DNA from: JABMQB01 sp963678235
Lineage (GTDB): Bacteria; Bacteroidota; Bacteroidia; Bacteroidales; Prolixibacteraceae
Direction: 5' to 3'
NCBI GenBank assembly: GCA_963678235.1
Contig: OY782766.1
Location: 1,860,001 to 1,924,000, forward strand
Length of the DNA: 64,000 nt
The number at the start of each line of letters is the position of its first letter. The stretch's first letter is position 1. Of this stretch, positions 16,994 through 27,247 are shown piece by piece. A model generated the notes under the pieces. The model worked only from the letters and a program-made list of their open reading frames with translations, had not been told where the DNA came from and searched no databases. The translations under genes were made by a program, and so were the position numbers.

Positions 16994-19900
16994 CTATTTT
17001 TTCAATCGTTTTTCCCTTCGTTCCTCAATCCAAAGATAGATGATGGGCAACACCAACAAAGTTAAAAATGTTGAAGTTATCAAGCCTCCAATTACTACGG
17101 TTGCCAAGGGCCTTTGCACCTCAGAGCCGGGTCCGGTATTAAACGCCATCGGGATAAAACCAAGACTTGCTACCAAAGCTGTCATTAACACCGGTCTTAA
17201 ACGGTCTCCGGCACCTTCAATGACCAATTTTTTAAGTGATAATTTATTATTCTTCCTCAATTCATTTATATGGTCGATCAATACAATCCCATTTAAAACT
17301 GCCACACCAAACAGGGCTACAAATCCAATACTTGCCGAAACTGATAGGTACATTCCCCTAATCCATAAAAGGAAAACACCACCGGAAAGTGCAAATGGAA
17401 GGTTGAGCAGAATCAGGACAGCATGCCTCATGTTGCCAAAATTCAGGTACATAAGTCCTATGATTATAAACAAAGATAAAGGAACTACCAGCAGTAAATG
17501 ACGCATTGCCCGTTGTTGGTTTTCAAATGCACCGCCATACTCTAAAAAATATCCGGAAGCAATATCAGCTTCGTTATCAATTTTATTTTGAAGGTTACTT
17601 ACATAAGTGCCAATGTCAATATGATGAATATTGATACCAACAATTAGCCTTCGCCAGCCATTTTCGCGCTGGATTTCACGTGGTCCCTCTTCCACAATAA
17701 TTTTACTAAGCCTTTTTAGCGGAATAAACTGTCCGTTTGGAAGATTTACAGGCACTTCCTGAATTTGCTGAAGCTGCGAACGGAAATCTTCAGGATAACG
17801 TACCGTAATATCAAATCGGCGCTGACCTTCGTAAAGTTGTCCTGCAGTAACACCTCCAATTCCGGCTTCAATTATTTTTTGTACATCATCCACATTCAAT
17901 CCAAATGAAGCGACTGCTTCCCTATCAATTTGAATGGTTAGATATGGCTGCCCAATTGGTTGCTCAATAAAATAATTAGATGTCCCGGGCAAATCCGCCA
18001 CTATTTTTGAGATAGTTTCCCCAATCCGGTTCAGCTCTTCCAGGTCTTCCCCAAAAACTTTCACAGCCAAATCAGATTTAACGCCACTTGTAAGTTCGTC
18101 AACACGCATGGCTATTGGTTGGGTAAAGTTATAAGCCAGTCCGGGTTCGGTTTGAAGATAGGGTTCAATTTGATCAATGATATCTTCTTTTGTTAATCCT
18201 TTTCGCCATTCTTTTGGATGTTTCAACACAACCCACACATCGGTTTGGTGCACTCCCATCCAATCGTTTGCCAAATCGGAACGGCCAGTTTTTGGAACCA
18301 CGGTTTTTATTTCAGGAATGTTTTTAATAAGCATCCCAGCCAGCCAATTTGCGTTTTCAATCGATTCATCCAAAGTTACCGAAGGCATTCGTACTTGTTC
18401 GATTAATATGGAACCCTCATCAAGCTCAGGAAGGAACTCAGATCCCAATCGTGCCATCACAATCATGGACGCGATGAAAATTAACAATGCAACCGAAATG
18501 GCATAAAATCTACGGGTTATGTTCTTTTCCAATCCTTTAATGTAAATTGGCTTTAGTTTATCTATCAGAAAATTCCTTCGAGGTTTCACCCCTTTTCGGA
18601 AAACCAGGGACGAAATTGCAGGTATAAAAATCAAAGCTAAAATCAGCGACCCCAGAACTGCCGCAGCAACAGTAATTGCCATTGGGCGGTACAAAATTCC
18701 TTCCATTCCTGAAAAGGTCATAATTGGTACATAAACCATCAGGATTATTAGAACACCAAAAAATATGGGCCTAACAACTTGTTGCGAGGCACGGATTATT
18801 ACATTGTCGGTTTTTTCCTCTTTATCTTTTTGAAGCCTGTGAACAATATTTTCGATCATCACAACCGATCCGTCAACGACCATCCCAAAGTCAATTGCAC
18901 CCAAACTCATAAGGTTGGCTGCCAATCCGAACTCTTTCATCCCGATAAATGCAAACAACATCGAGAGTGGGATAACCATCGCAACAATTAAAGCCCCTGA
19001 AAACTCGCCTAGCAACAATAAAAGAACAACGATCACCAAAAAACCTCCTTCTAAAAGGTTGGTTTTAATGGTACTGGTGGTGCGGTCAATCAAATCTGAC
19101 TGATCGTAAAACTTTTCAATACGAACACCATCGGGCAAACCCTTTTCAATGGTTTCGATTTTTTGCACAATATCATTGATAACTTTACGACCGTTCCCGC
19201 CACGTATCATCATCACTATTCCGGTAACAATTTCGCCTTTCCCATCCTGGGTTACGCCTCCCTGCCTGATTTGTTTTCCGATAATTACTTCGGCAATGTC
19301 CCTAATAAATACAGGCTTATTATTGATATTTTTAACAATAATGCTTTCAATGTCCTCAGGTGTATTGATCAACCCAAATCCGCGGATGATATATTGTTCC
19401 CGGTTATTTTCCAGATAATTCCCGCCCGACACGCTGTTGTTGCTTGCAATAGCATCCATAATATCACTAATCCCGATTCCGTAATTCCGCATTTTTCCCG
19501 GAATAACACTAACCTCATATTGCTTTACAAATCCACCAAAGGAATTTATTTCGGTCACTCCTTTTACAATTTTTAATTGCGGTGCAATAATCCAATCCTG
19601 TATTTCCCGTAACTCGGTAAGCGAATAGTTTTCTCCACGGATAACATATTGGAATATTTCACCAAGGGCTGTTGATATTGGCCCCAACTGTGGCGCAGAA
19701 ACATCAATTGGCAGTTCATCGGTAATCGACTGTAAACGTTGACTTACCATTTGCCTCGCAAAATAAATATCGGTTCCTTCTTCAAATTCAACGGTCACTG
19801 CCGATAATCCAAACTGAGAAGTTGAACGGGCCTCTTTTATTCCCGGAAGTCCATTCATCGCTGTTTCAATTGGATAACTCACCAGTTTCTCCACATCGTA

Positions 19901-20074
19901 TGGTGAATATCGCCCTGCTTTGGTAATCACCAGGACCTGTACCGGAGTCACATCCGGAAGTGAATTTATGGGCAATTGCATTAAGGAAAACACCCCACCA
20001 ACAGCCATTAATATGACCAATGAAAGAGCAACATATTTTTGCCTGACACTAAAATTTATAATATTATGCAACAT
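16994..20074 (-). CDS. CusA/CzcA-family heavy-metal efflux RND transporter
   Basis: A 1026-residue inner-membrane proton-driven pump. It has the RND pattern of one N-terminal helix, a large periplasmic loop, six helices, a second large loop and five final helices. GAIDFGMVVDGSVVMIEN in the fourth-helix region is the HME-type proton relay. FLPELDEGSILIEQVRMPS and SVSASIGFVALFGVAVLNGIVL are also characteristic. It is the last gene of a three-gene operon (outer-membrane channel, adaptor, pump) with 23- and 19-base gaps. The metal (Cu/Ag, Zn/Co/Cd or other) cannot be named from sequence alone, and no metal-sensing regulator gene is adjacent. Confidence 0.93.
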   Translation of the reverse strand: MLHNIINFSVRQKYVALSLVILMAVGGVFSLMQLPINSLPDVTPVQVLVITKAGRYSPYDVEKLVSYPIETAMNGLPGIKEARSTSQFGLSAVTVEFEEGTDIYFARQMVSQRLQSITDELPIDVSAPQLGPISTALGEIFQYVIRGENYSLTELREIQDWIIAPQLKIVKGVTEINSFGGFVKQYEVSVIPGKMRNYGIGISDIMDAIASNNSVSGGNYLENNREQYIIRGFGLINTPEDIESIIVKNINNKPVFIRDIAEVIIGKQIRQGGVTQDGKGEIVTGIVMMIRGGNGRKVINDIVQKIETIEKGLPDGVRIEKFYDQSDLIDRTTSTIKTNLLEGGFLVIVVLLLLLGEFSGALIVAMVIPLSMLFAFIGMKEFGLAANLMSLGAIDFGMVVDGSVVMIENIVHRLQKDKEEKTDNVIIRASQQVVRPIFFGVLIILMVYVPIMTFSGMEGILYRPMAITVAAAVLGSLILALIFIPAISSLVFRKGVKPRRNFLIDKLKPIYIKGLEKNITRRFYAISVALLIFIASMIVMARLGSEFLPELDEGSILIEQVRMPSVTLDESIENANWLAGMLIKNIPEIKTVVPKTGRSDLANDWMGVHQTDVWVVLKHPKEWRKGLTKEDIIDQIEPYLQTEPGLAYNFTQPIAMRVDELTSGVKSDLAVKVFGEDLEELNRIGETISKIVADLPGTSNYFIEQPIGQPYLTIQIDREAVASFGLNVDDVQKIIEAGIGGVTAGQLYEGQRRFDITVRYPEDFRSQLQQIQEVPVNLPNGQFIPLKRLSKIIVEEGPREIQRENGWRRLIVGINIHHIDIGTYVSNLQNKIDNEADIASGYFLEYGGAFENQQRAMRHLLLVVPLSLFIIIGLMYLNFGNMRHAVLILLNLPFALSGGVFLLWIRGMYLSVSASIGFVALFGVAVLNGIVLIDHINELRKNNKLSLKKLVIEGAGDRLRPVLMTALVASLGFIPMAFNTGPGSEVQRPLATVVIGGLITSTFLTLLVLPIIYLWIEERREKRLKK

Positions 20075-20097
20075 CGCACTTATGTTTTAATTTTTAT

Positions 20098-21300
20098 TTA
20101 TTCCGCAATCAGACTATATCTCGACAAAGCCTTAAGGCTAAAAACCTGGGTAATTGCAATTTTTTCACCCACATTTAATCCTTTAGCCACATGAACTTCC
20201 TGCTGATTAATTTCTTTGATTTCAATAATTCTTTTTTCGAAGGATGTAGGATTGCTTTTCACATAAACAACCGGGTTATCACCATCGTAACTCAAGGCTT
20301 TTATTGGGATGGCAATACTTGCACTCATTTTGTCCGATTTTATTTCGAGCCTCACATTTTCACCAGGCTTGGGCCATCCATTTTCAGTATCCACCAAAAT
20401 GTTTACCACTACCGACCTGTTTGTATCATCCAACCCCGGGTTTACCGATGATATCTTTGAAGAAATTACCTGATCGTTCTTATCGCGAAGTGTAATGTCC
20501 ACCATATTGCCTTTTTGAATATGGATTGCATCTTCGGGGGACAAATACCCTTTTATCATGACCTTGTTGGTGTTAATCACCCGTCCGAGCTTTTGAAGTG
20601 CGTTTACAGCCTGCCCTAAATCTACAAGCCGCTGATCAACGATACCGCTTATGGGAGAATGGATTTTTAATGTAGGATCAATTTCGGTGGCATTTTTAAA
20701 CGTCTCGATTTCACTTGCGGGGACGCCAATAGCTTTTAATTTTGAATAGGAAGCAATCACTGCCGCCGATGCCCTTTGAAAATCGGATTGTGCCCTGTCA
20801 AGCTCGCTTCTTGAGCTGATGGTTTGCTCAACCAACTGCTGCAACCGTGTTAAACGCGACGATTGGAATTTTTCTTCAGCAATCGCCTGCAAATATTCAG
20901 CAACCAAATTACCAAATTCAAGGCTTTCGATGGTGAACAGTTCCATTCCTTTCGAAACATAATTTCCCTCTGATGCATTAATTGAGCTGATCCGACCATC
21001 AATGGGTGTGCTAATAATGCTCACAAATTCAGGTGCCGGAAAAACAAGTCCTGGTGCATTTACAAAAAACCGTTGACGGTTTTCTTCAATGGTATAAGTT
21101 TCAATGTTTAATTCTTTGAGCTCTTTGTCTGTTAATTTTATGCGCACATTTTTTGTAACTCCGGAAACTGAAGGTGGGGTTTCTTCAGTCGAAGTTGTTT
21201 CATTCTGATTTTCATTTTTTGTATTGCATGAAATAAAAATCCCTATTAGCAGTATGACAAGTATTGGTTTAACCATTCTAAAATGTATATTATTTTTCAT
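20098..21300 (-). CDS. Periplasmic adaptor (membrane fusion) subunit of heavy-metal efflux system
   Basis: A 400-residue lipoprotein: its signal peptide ends in LIGIFISC with the lipobox Cys, followed by a polar Asn/Glu/Thr-rich linker. The order of domains is that of CusB/CzcB: a beta-barrel half, a lipoyl-like half (ISSINASEGNYVSKGMELF), an alpha-helical hairpin (about 150-200), the second lipoyl half (LKIHSPISGIVDQRLVDLGQ) and a C-terminal beta-barrel/membrane-proximal region. It joins the RND pump in the inner membrane to the TolC-like channel. No His- or Met-rich N-terminal metal-binding domain is apparent, unlike classic CusB/CzcB. Confidence 0.9.
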   Translation of the reverse strand: MKNNIHFRMVKPILVILLIGIFISCNTKNENQNETTSTEETPPSVSGVTKNVRIKLTDKELKELNIETYTIEENRQRFFVNAPGLVFPAPEFVSIISTPIDGRISSINASEGNYVSKGMELFTIESLEFGNLVAEYLQAIAEEKFQSSRLTRLQQLVEQTISSRSELDRAQSDFQRASAAVIASYSKLKAIGVPASEIETFKNATEIDPTLKIHSPISGIVDQRLVDLGQAVNALQKLGRVINTNKVMIKGYLSPEDAIHIQKGNMVDITLRDKNDQVISSKISSVNPGLDDTNRSVVVNILVDTENGWPKPGENVRLEIKSDKMSASIAIPIKALSYDGDNPVVYVKSNPTSFEKRIIEIKEINQQEVHVAKGLNVGEKIAITQVFSLKALSRYSLIAE

Positions 21301-21319
21301 TGCTATAAATTTTCAATTG

Positions 21320-22561
21320 TTAGAACACTATTTCATCATCGAGGTATTTTTCAAGGGCTATCATCTTTAAATAATAGTCGCGCAAGGCAGTTATATATCG
21401 TTGCTGGCTTCCCAAATATATTTGCTGGGCATTGATCAGGTTCAACAAATCGATTTCACCCAAGCGATAAGCCTGCAATGTTAAGGTTTGTAGCTTTTCC
21501 GCTTTATTTTGAATTGTTTCCTGGAACCTTTCAATGGTAGATTTACTGGTTATATATCCGTGCCAGGCATCTTCCACTTCTTTTTTCATATCCAGCTTTA
21601 TTTTTTGTTGCTTCCATAGGGTTTCTTCCCCATACGCTTTTGCTACCCTGATTTTTCCTTTTTGCGAAAATGAATACCAAAGCGGGATACTTATCCCAAT
21701 CTCGTAACCATTATATTTAAAACCATTGCCATAATCCTGCTTGTACAAGTCAAACCTCAGGCCTGGCAATAGGTTGCTTTTCGCTTCTTTTATCCGATAC
21801 TTAATAGATTCATATTCTAATTCGGCAGATTGGAACATGGGCTGTTTTTCAAGATTGTTCAATACATAGTATTGTGAAATTTTATCTTCTGCCCCACGCA
21901 GAGTATCGGTAAATAAAATTGTATATTTCTGTTCTTCCGGATTATAGCCAAGCGCATTAAACAAATTATAGCGGGCCTGATGCAATATTTTTTCCGATTC
22001 GTCCAGATCATTTTCCGCCTCGGCAATCTGCAATTCAGCTTTTATAAGGTCAATACCGTTACCGTACCCGGTTTCAAATTTGGTATAAACAGCGTTATAT
22101 AAATCCTTGGCAAGTTGAATTTGCTGGTTCCTTAATTTTTGCAAATGCAAAGCATATACTACTGCAACATAGTGGCTTTTTACCTCGACTGTTACATCCT
22201 TTTCCATGGCTTTAATTTTCAACTCCTGTGCTTTTGCTTCCTGGTCAAGTCTTTTAAAACGATGTATGCTTGCCAATGGGAAATCAATACTTTGTGAAAC
22301 AGAATACCTCCTTTCCCCAAATGGGTTATCCGCCTGATTGTTGATTCCTTCTTTCATGAAACTGATTTCAGGGGCATTTATTCCGGTTACTATTTTTCGC
22401 TCTTGTTGCATTTGCAATAGAACTGCCCTTGCCTGGTTTAAATCAGGATTTCTATTTAATGCAACTTCAACTGCATCTTTTATGGTTAGTAAATTTGTTT
22501 GTGCAACGCTGTGGTTTATAAATGTTGCAACAAGTAAAATGCTGATTACATATTTAATCAT
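21320..22561 (-). CDS. TolC-family outer membrane channel of heavy-metal efflux system
   Basis: A 413-residue protein with a signal peptide (residues 1-20, ending NHSVAQ) and two copies of the outer-membrane efflux protein repeat. Each consists of long amphipathic helices (LTIKDAVEVALNRNPDLNQA at the start of the first; YKQDYGNGFKYNGYEIGIS strands in the middle). It forms the exit duct of the tripartite pump and is the first gene of the operon. A 7-bp inverted repeat about 45-60 bases upstream of its ATG is a candidate operator. The length fits CzcC/CusC, which are shorter than TolC itself. Confidence 0.9.
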   Translation of the reverse strand: MIKYVISILLVATFINHSVAQTNLLTIKDAVEVALNRNPDLNQARAVLLQMQQERKIVTGINAPEISFMKEGINNQADNPFGERRYSVSQSIDFPLASIHRFKRLDQEAKAQELKIKAMEKDVTVEVKSHYVAVVYALHLQKLRNQQIQLAKDLYNAVYTKFETGYGNGIDLIKAELQIAEAENDLDESEKILHQARYNLFNALGYNPEEQKYTILFTDTLRGAEDKISQYYVLNNLEKQPMFQSAELEYESIKYRIKEAKSNLLPGLRFDLYKQDYGNGFKYNGYEIGISIPLWYSFSQKGKIRVAKAYGEETLWKQQKIKLDMKKEVEDAWHGYITSKSTIERFQETIQNKAEKLQTLTLQAYRLGEIDLLNLINAQQIYLGSQQRYITALRDYYLKMIALEKYLDDEIVF

Positions 22562-22603
22562 ATCAAAAGTATCAATGGTTTTTGATCGTACTTAATTAAA
22601 TGC

Positions 22604-22622
22604 TGAATGAAAGAATCATTCA
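22604..22622. promoter_or_regulatory. Candidate operator of the efflux operon
   Basis: TGAATGA (22604-22610) and TCATTCA (22616-22622) form a perfect inverted repeat with a 5-base spacer, 43-61 bases upstream of the channel gene. A second pair, AACACT (22634-22639) and AGTGTT (22649-22654), lies just beyond. Their spacing is compatible with binding by a dimeric repressor or two-component regulator. Confidence 0.35.
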
Positions 22623-22905
22623 TTTTTTTCATAAACACTGCTTTAAAAAGTGTTCTTTGAATTTACGATGTTCGTTTCACTTATCATATGATAGAAAACA
22701 CAATCTCAATCAAGTTTACGAACAAATGTCAAGTACTTTTGTTTAATCCCCGGTTTGGAATTTTTGGGAGAATAATTAAAATGTTATCTCATTCCAGAGT
22801 AAACATATTCACAAAAAGAATTTATGGTTTTCGGGAATCATTAATGGGGATGATTTTCAAACAAGAAAATTTTTGGCACAGTAATTTTTATTCGCCGAAA
22901 TAATA

Positions 22906-22924
22906 ATGCGGATAGAATCCGCAT
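22906..22924 (-). terminator. Second hairpin downstream of purL
   Basis: ATGCGGAT and ATCCGCAT form a perfect 8-bp stem with a 3-base loop, followed on the minus strand by a T/A-rich stretch rather than a pure T run. Confidence 0.45.
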
Positions 22925-22937
22925 CACCCGAAAACTT

Positions 22938-22968
22938 TCAAAAAGATGGTGGTAAAAACCGCCACTCT
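22938..22968 (-). terminator. Hairpin terminator immediately downstream of purL
   Basis: On the minus strand GTGGCGGT and ACCACCAT pair over 8 positions with one mismatch and a TTTT loop, followed by CTTTTTG. It lies just after the purL stop. Confidence 0.55.
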
Positions 22969-22975
22969 TAGAATA

Positions 22976-25900
22976 TTATTTTTGATGTTTTTTTATCCAT
23001 TCGCGTGCATTTACAAATGCCTGCATCCACGGCGTAATTTCATCGGATTTACGATCTGAAGGATAATATGCCCAATGGAAAGGTTTGAATGCCCTTTCAA
23101 GGTGAGGCATCATTGCAAAATGGCGGCCATCATCGGAACAAATACCCGCTGTTGCAAAATCACTACCATTCGGATTTCCCGGATAAAAATCATTGCAATA
23201 TTTTACCGGGATGTTGTATTTGCTTTCGGCTTCAGGCATGCTAAATTTTCCATCGCCATGGGCAACCCAAACACCTAATCTCATACCAGCCATATCTTTC
23301 ATTAACACAGAATTATTTTCCATGATTTCGACATTCAAAAATGCCGATTCGAATTTATGAGACTCGTTATGAATCATTTTAGGCATTTCTTTCCTTTCCG
23401 GATAAACAAGCCCTAACTCAACCATCAACTGGCAACCATTACAAATACCAAGGCTTAACGTATCTTCTCTTTTATAAAAATTATCAAGGGCAATCTTGGC
23501 TTTCTCATTATATTTAAAAGCACCAGCCCAACCTTTTGCTGAACCAAGAACATCAGAATTAGAGAAACCGCCAACAAAAACAATCATGTTAATATCTTCC
23601 AAAGTCTCCCTTCCGGCAACAAGATCTGTCATGTGAACATCTTTCACATCCATTCCAGCCAAATATAACATGTACGCCATTTCACGATCACCGTTCACCC
23701 CTTTTTCACGGATGATAGCAGCCTTTATTCCTGACGGTTCGCGGCGCTTTAAGTTAATCCCAAAATCAGCAGCCTTTCCTGTAAAATCCTTAAAGTTGTA
23801 GCTAAGTTCGTTTTTCTTATAATTTTTAAAGCGTTCCAATGCCAACTCCGGTCCACTTTGTTTACGATCTAGCAAATAGGACGTTTTAAACCATAAATCG
23901 CGCAATGAATCGATATCAAAATCTACTTTATCATTTCCATTCACCACGCTTACTTTTCTTTCCGCTGAAGGTTTTCCTATTTCAACAAACTGAACACCGG
24001 CATCTTTTAGCAGGCTTTTCACCTTATTATTATCCGCACATTGAATAACGATTCCCGGATTTTCGCTAAACAATACTTTAGTGGTATCGCCCTCCCCTAT
24101 TCCACTCAGGTCAAGGTCAAGGCCCGATTCGTTATCGGTAAAGCACATTTCAAGCAATGTGGTGATCAAACCACCCGAACCAATGTCGTGCCCGGCAAGA
24201 ATCAACTCTTGCTCAATAAGCTTTTGAACCGTGTTGAACGTATTTACAAACGCTTCAGGATTACTTACTGTAGGAGCATCAGAGCCAAGTTTATTGATGC
24301 TTTGGGCAAAAGCACTTCCTCCAAGCGAACGCTCGGCAAATGAAAAATCGATAAACAATAATTCTTTTGAAGGATCATTGACCAAAACAGGCTCCACAAC
24401 CTTATTCACATCAGATACTTCGCCCGATGCTGAAATTATAACAGTTCCCGGGGCATAAACCACATCATCCGAATATTTTTGAGTCATCGACATGGAGTCT
24501 TTTCCGGTAGGGATATTTATTCCCAATGCACAGGCAAAATCACTAGCTGCTTCTACTGCATCGTAAATCCGGGCATTTTCACCTTCATTTTTAGCTGGCC
24601 ACATCCAGTTGGCACTTAAAGATATGCTCCGAATATGATCGCTCAAAGGAGCCCAAATTATATTTGTTAACGATTCTGCAATCGACAATAAAGATCCTTT
24701 TTTTGCATCGACCAAAGCTGCCACAGGTGCATGGCCAATAGAAGTTGCAAATCCTGCTTTTCCCTGGTAATCGAGGGTAATCACTCCAAGGTTATTTAAT
24801 GGCAAGTGTAATTTTCCGCATCCTTGTTGTTTGGCAATCCTTCCGGTAACACTTCGGTCAACCTTACTGGTCAACCAGTCTTTACATGCAACCGCTTCTA
24901 ATTGAAGTACATTTTCAACATATTCGGTGATTTTAGACGAAATGCTTTCAATAGCTTCAAACTTGCTTGTTGTACTCACATCTTCCAACACCGTTTTTGG
25001 TGGATTACCAAACATATATGCCAATTGCCAATCGATTGGTTTTTCACCTGTTTGTGAATTTTCAAAGGTAAATTGCATATCTCCCGTGGTTTCACCAATT
25101 ACATAAATTGGGGAACGTTCACGTTCAGCAATTTTAACCAACATATCCACATCTTTCTCTTTCATCACCAATCCCATCCGCTCCTGCGATTCGTTCCCAA
25201 TAATTTCTTTTTGTGATAATGTTGGGTCACCAACCGGCAACTTCGAGGTATCGATTTTCCCTCCGGTAGATTCAACCAGTTCCGACAAACAGTTTAAGTG
25301 CCCTCCAGCACCATGGTCATGAATAGATATTACCGGGTTTTCATCGGATTCGCTCATTGCCCTTATCGCATTAAAAACCCTTTTTTGCATTTCCGGGTTT
25401 GCCCGTTGAACGGCATTTAATTCGATTGAATTTTTAAACTCACCGGTTGCAACTGAAGAAACTGCTCCTCCGCCCATTCCAATTCGGTAATTATCACCAC
25501 CAAGCAGCACAACTTTATCGCCTTCCCCGGGCTCATCCTTCAGGCTGTCTTCTTTTTTACCAAAACCGATACCTCCAGCGAGCATAATAACTTTGTCGTA
25601 CCCGTATTTCTTAAAATTCTCAAAATGTTCGAATGTGAGCACCGAACCACAAATTAACGGTTGCCCGAATTTATTCCCAAAATCGCTGGCTCCGTTCGAT
25701 GCTTTTATAAGTATTTCCTCAGGTGTTTGATATAACCACGGACGTTCTTCCGTTGCCTGCTCCCATGGCCTCGCCTTTTCAGTTCTCGGGTATGAAGTCA
25801 TGTAAACTGCCGTTCCGGCAATTGGCAAACTGGCTTTTCCTCCAGCTATCCGATCCCGAATTTCCCCACCAGTTCCTGTTGCTGCGCCGTTAAATGGCTC

Positions 25901-26665
25901 TACCGTAGTCGGGAAATTATGGGTTTCTGCTTTTAGCGAAAGAACCGTATCAATATCTTTCACGTAAAAATAATCCGGTTTATCCTGCGTAACAGGCGCG
26001 AATTGCTCAACCCTTGGTCCGTCAACAAAAGAGCAATTATCCTTATAAGCGGACACTATTTTATTTGGATTTACATTGGATGTTTTCTTAATCATCTGAA
26101 AGAGTGTTGACTCCTTCTCTACCCCGTCGATTTTAAAAATGCCATTGAATATTTTATGCCGACAATGCTCTGAATTTACCTGTGCAAATCCGTAAACCTC
26201 GCTATCTGTTAAATTTCTATTAAGAGATCTCGCAACAGAATTTAGGTAAGCGATCTCATCTTCGCTTAATGCAAGTCCTTCTTCTTTATTGTAATTTTCA
26301 ATATCACTTATCTCTAATATTGGATCAGGTGATTTATCAATGGTAAATATGTTTTGTCCAATACCTTCATACATTGCTTGAAGCATAGGATCATAGGTAG
26401 AACTTTCATTCTCAACTTCAAAAAATTCTTCTATCCGGATAATATTTTCAACCCCCATGTTTTGGGTAATTTCAACAGCATTCGTGCTCCAAGGGGTCAG
26501 CATTTCTTTACGGGGCCCAATAAACCATGCATTAACACTTTCGCCACTAATCAACTCAGCTTCGCCAAAAAGCCATTCTAATTTGGAGGTGTCATTTTCG
26601 CTTAAAGGTTGTTTGGAATCTACCGCAATTACTGTCTCTTGTTGGGTTTTAAAGAATAGAATCAT
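22976..26665 (-). CDS. purL: Phosphoribosylformylglycinamidine synthase, large fused form
   Basis: About 1229 residues, the long single-chain enzyme that converts FGAR, ATP and glutamine to FGAM in purine synthesis. The N-terminal domain is followed by the two AIRS-like ATP-binding halves (VYGFAQVNSEHCRHKIFNG and SLKAETHNFPTTVEPFNGA are signature stretches; IHDHGAGGH lies in the middle) and a C-terminal class I glutamine amidotransferase domain with nucleophile Cys in GICNGCQLMVELG and the His-Glu pair in MMPHLERAF. The frame is open 20 codons further upstream, but a -7 element at 26713-26720 would start transcription inside that extension and the extension lacks conservation-like features, so the Met of MILFFKTQQE is preferred. 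Confidence 0.95.
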   Translation of the reverse strand: MILFFKTQQETVIAVDSKQPLSENDTSKLEWLFGEAELISGESVNAWFIGPRKEMLTPWSTNAVEITQNMGVENIIRIEEFFEVENESSTYDPMLQAMYEGIGQNIFTIDKSPDPILEISDIENYNKEEGLALSEDEIAYLNSVARSLNRNLTDSEVYGFAQVNSEHCRHKIFNGIFKIDGVEKESTLFQMIKKTSNVNPNKIVSAYKDNCSFVDGPRVEQFAPVTQDKPDYFYVKDIDTVLSLKAETHNFPTTVEPFNGAATGTGGEIRDRIAGGKASLPIAGTAVYMTSYPRTEKARPWEQATEERPWLYQTPEEILIKASNGASDFGNKFGQPLICGSVLTFEHFENFKKYGYDKVIMLAGGIGFGKKEDSLKDEPGEGDKVVLLGGDNYRIGMGGGAVSSVATGEFKNSIELNAVQRANPEMQKRVFNAIRAMSESDENPVISIHDHGAGGHLNCLSELVESTGGKIDTSKLPVGDPTLSQKEIIGNESQERMGLVMKEKDVDMLVKIAERERSPIYVIGETTGDMQFTFENSQTGEKPIDWQLAYMFGNPPKTVLEDVSTTSKFEAIESISSKITEYVENVLQLEAVACKDWLTSKVDRSVTGRIAKQQGCGKLHLPLNNLGVITLDYQGKAGFATSIGHAPVAALVDAKKGSLLSIAESLTNIIWAPLSDHIRSISLSANWMWPAKNEGENARIYDAVEAASDFACALGINIPTGKDSMSMTQKYSDDVVYAPGTVIISASGEVSDVNKVVEPVLVNDPSKELLFIDFSFAERSLGGSAFAQSINKLGSDAPTVSNPEAFVNTFNTVQKLIEQELILAGHDIGSGGLITTLLEMCFTDNESGLDLDLSGIGEGDTTKVLFSENPGIVIQCADNNKVKSLLKDAGVQFVEIGKPSAERKVSVVNGNDKVDFDIDSLRDLWFKTSYLLDRKQSGPELALERFKNYKKNELSYNFKDFTGKAADFGINLKRREPSGIKAAIIREKGVNGDREMAYMLYLAGMDVKDVHMTDLVAGRETLEDINMIVFVGGFSNSDVLGSAKGWAGAFKYNEKAKIALDNFYKREDTLSLGICNGCQLMVELGLVYPERKEMPKMIHNESHKFESAFLNVEIMENNSVLMKDMAGMRLGVWVAHGDGKFSMPEAESKYNIPVKYCNDFYPGNPNGSDFATAGICSDDGRHFAMMPHLERAFKPFHWAYYPSDRKSDEITPWMQAFVNAREWIKKHQK

Positions 26666-27202
26666 TTTTGTACATAGATTAAGATGAACCAAATATGTTT
26701 TATAACACGCAACAAATATAGCCAATCCCTTTCAGATATTGTTTGGATAAATCAAGAGGTTTCGAACAAGGATATCAACAATGGACAATTTCGTGTTGGT
26801 TCTTTTGTTGTTTTGAATTTTGAGGTTGCAAATCAAGCACTCATAAGCTAAACTCATTCTAAATTAGCTTGTCTTTTCACGAAAATTGCAATTAAATACT
26901 ATTCATTTCTTGTTTTACCGCAAACCTTCTCCCGGTAGAATCCACACATTTCCCAACAGAATTTTGAAAGTTGCATCGTTACCTTTGAAAAATCACACAG
27001 CATCTATCTCACTCATTATATGACTATTAATAAGCCCAATTGTCTTTTTCGGAGAAATATTTATTTGGACTTTTTTGTGCTTTTTATTCGATCAATAAAT
27101 TATACAAGCCGGGCTAAAATGCCAAATGTTAACAAATACTTTACAATAAGATTCGAACAAGCATTAATAATATTCGAAAGATCGAAATGGGTTTTAAATT
27201 TA
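26666..27202. other. Divergent intergenic region, purL / CoA-transferase
   Basis: About 540 bases. It contains the purL -7 element, an AAGCTAA...TTAGCTT 7-bp inverted repeat with a 12-base spacer (26845-26870), and a TACCTTTG at 26980-26987 that could be a distal promoter. I see no PurR-type box that I can name, no purine riboswitch and no credible gene. Confidence 0.4.
26713..26720 (-). promoter_or_regulatory. -7 element of purL
   Basis: TATATTTG on the minus strand matches TAnnTTTG and predicts a start near 26706, about 40 bases before the chosen purL ATG. Confidence 0.48.
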
Positions 27203-27210
27203 TATATTTG
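27203..27210 (+). promoter_or_regulatory. -7 element of the CoA-transferase gene
   Basis: TATATTTG matches TAnnTTTG and predicts a start near 27217, about 30 bases before the ATG. No TTTG is seen at the -33 position. Confidence 0.48.
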
Positions 27211-27247
27211 CCGCCGAAAATAAGAGACCATTTTCCAAAAATCAGTT

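Larger units (their letters stand above)
22562..22975. other. Intergenic region between purL and the efflux operon
   Basis: About 410 bases. The end near 22562 holds inverted repeats upstream of the efflux operon, and the end near 22975 holds two hairpins behind purL. A 71-codon open frame in the middle (22688-22903) has no recognisable domain and I do not believe it is a gene. Confidence 0.45.

Noticed and set aside
16994..22561. RND operon as a multidrug (AcrB-type) pump
   Set aside because: The proton-relay region and the overall signature fit the heavy-metal (CusA/CzcA) class rather than the hydrophobe/amphiphile class.
22564..22571. TACTTTTG -7-like element of the efflux operon
   Set aside because: It lies three bases before the start codon, too close to be the promoter.
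22688..22903. 71-codon open frame between the efflux operon and purL
   Set aside because: It is AT-rich with an odd composition, no ribosome-binding site and no domain. I treat it as chance.
27020..27223. 67-codon open frame upstream of the CoA-transferase
   Set aside because: It overlaps the predicted promoter of the real gene and has no protein-like pattern.
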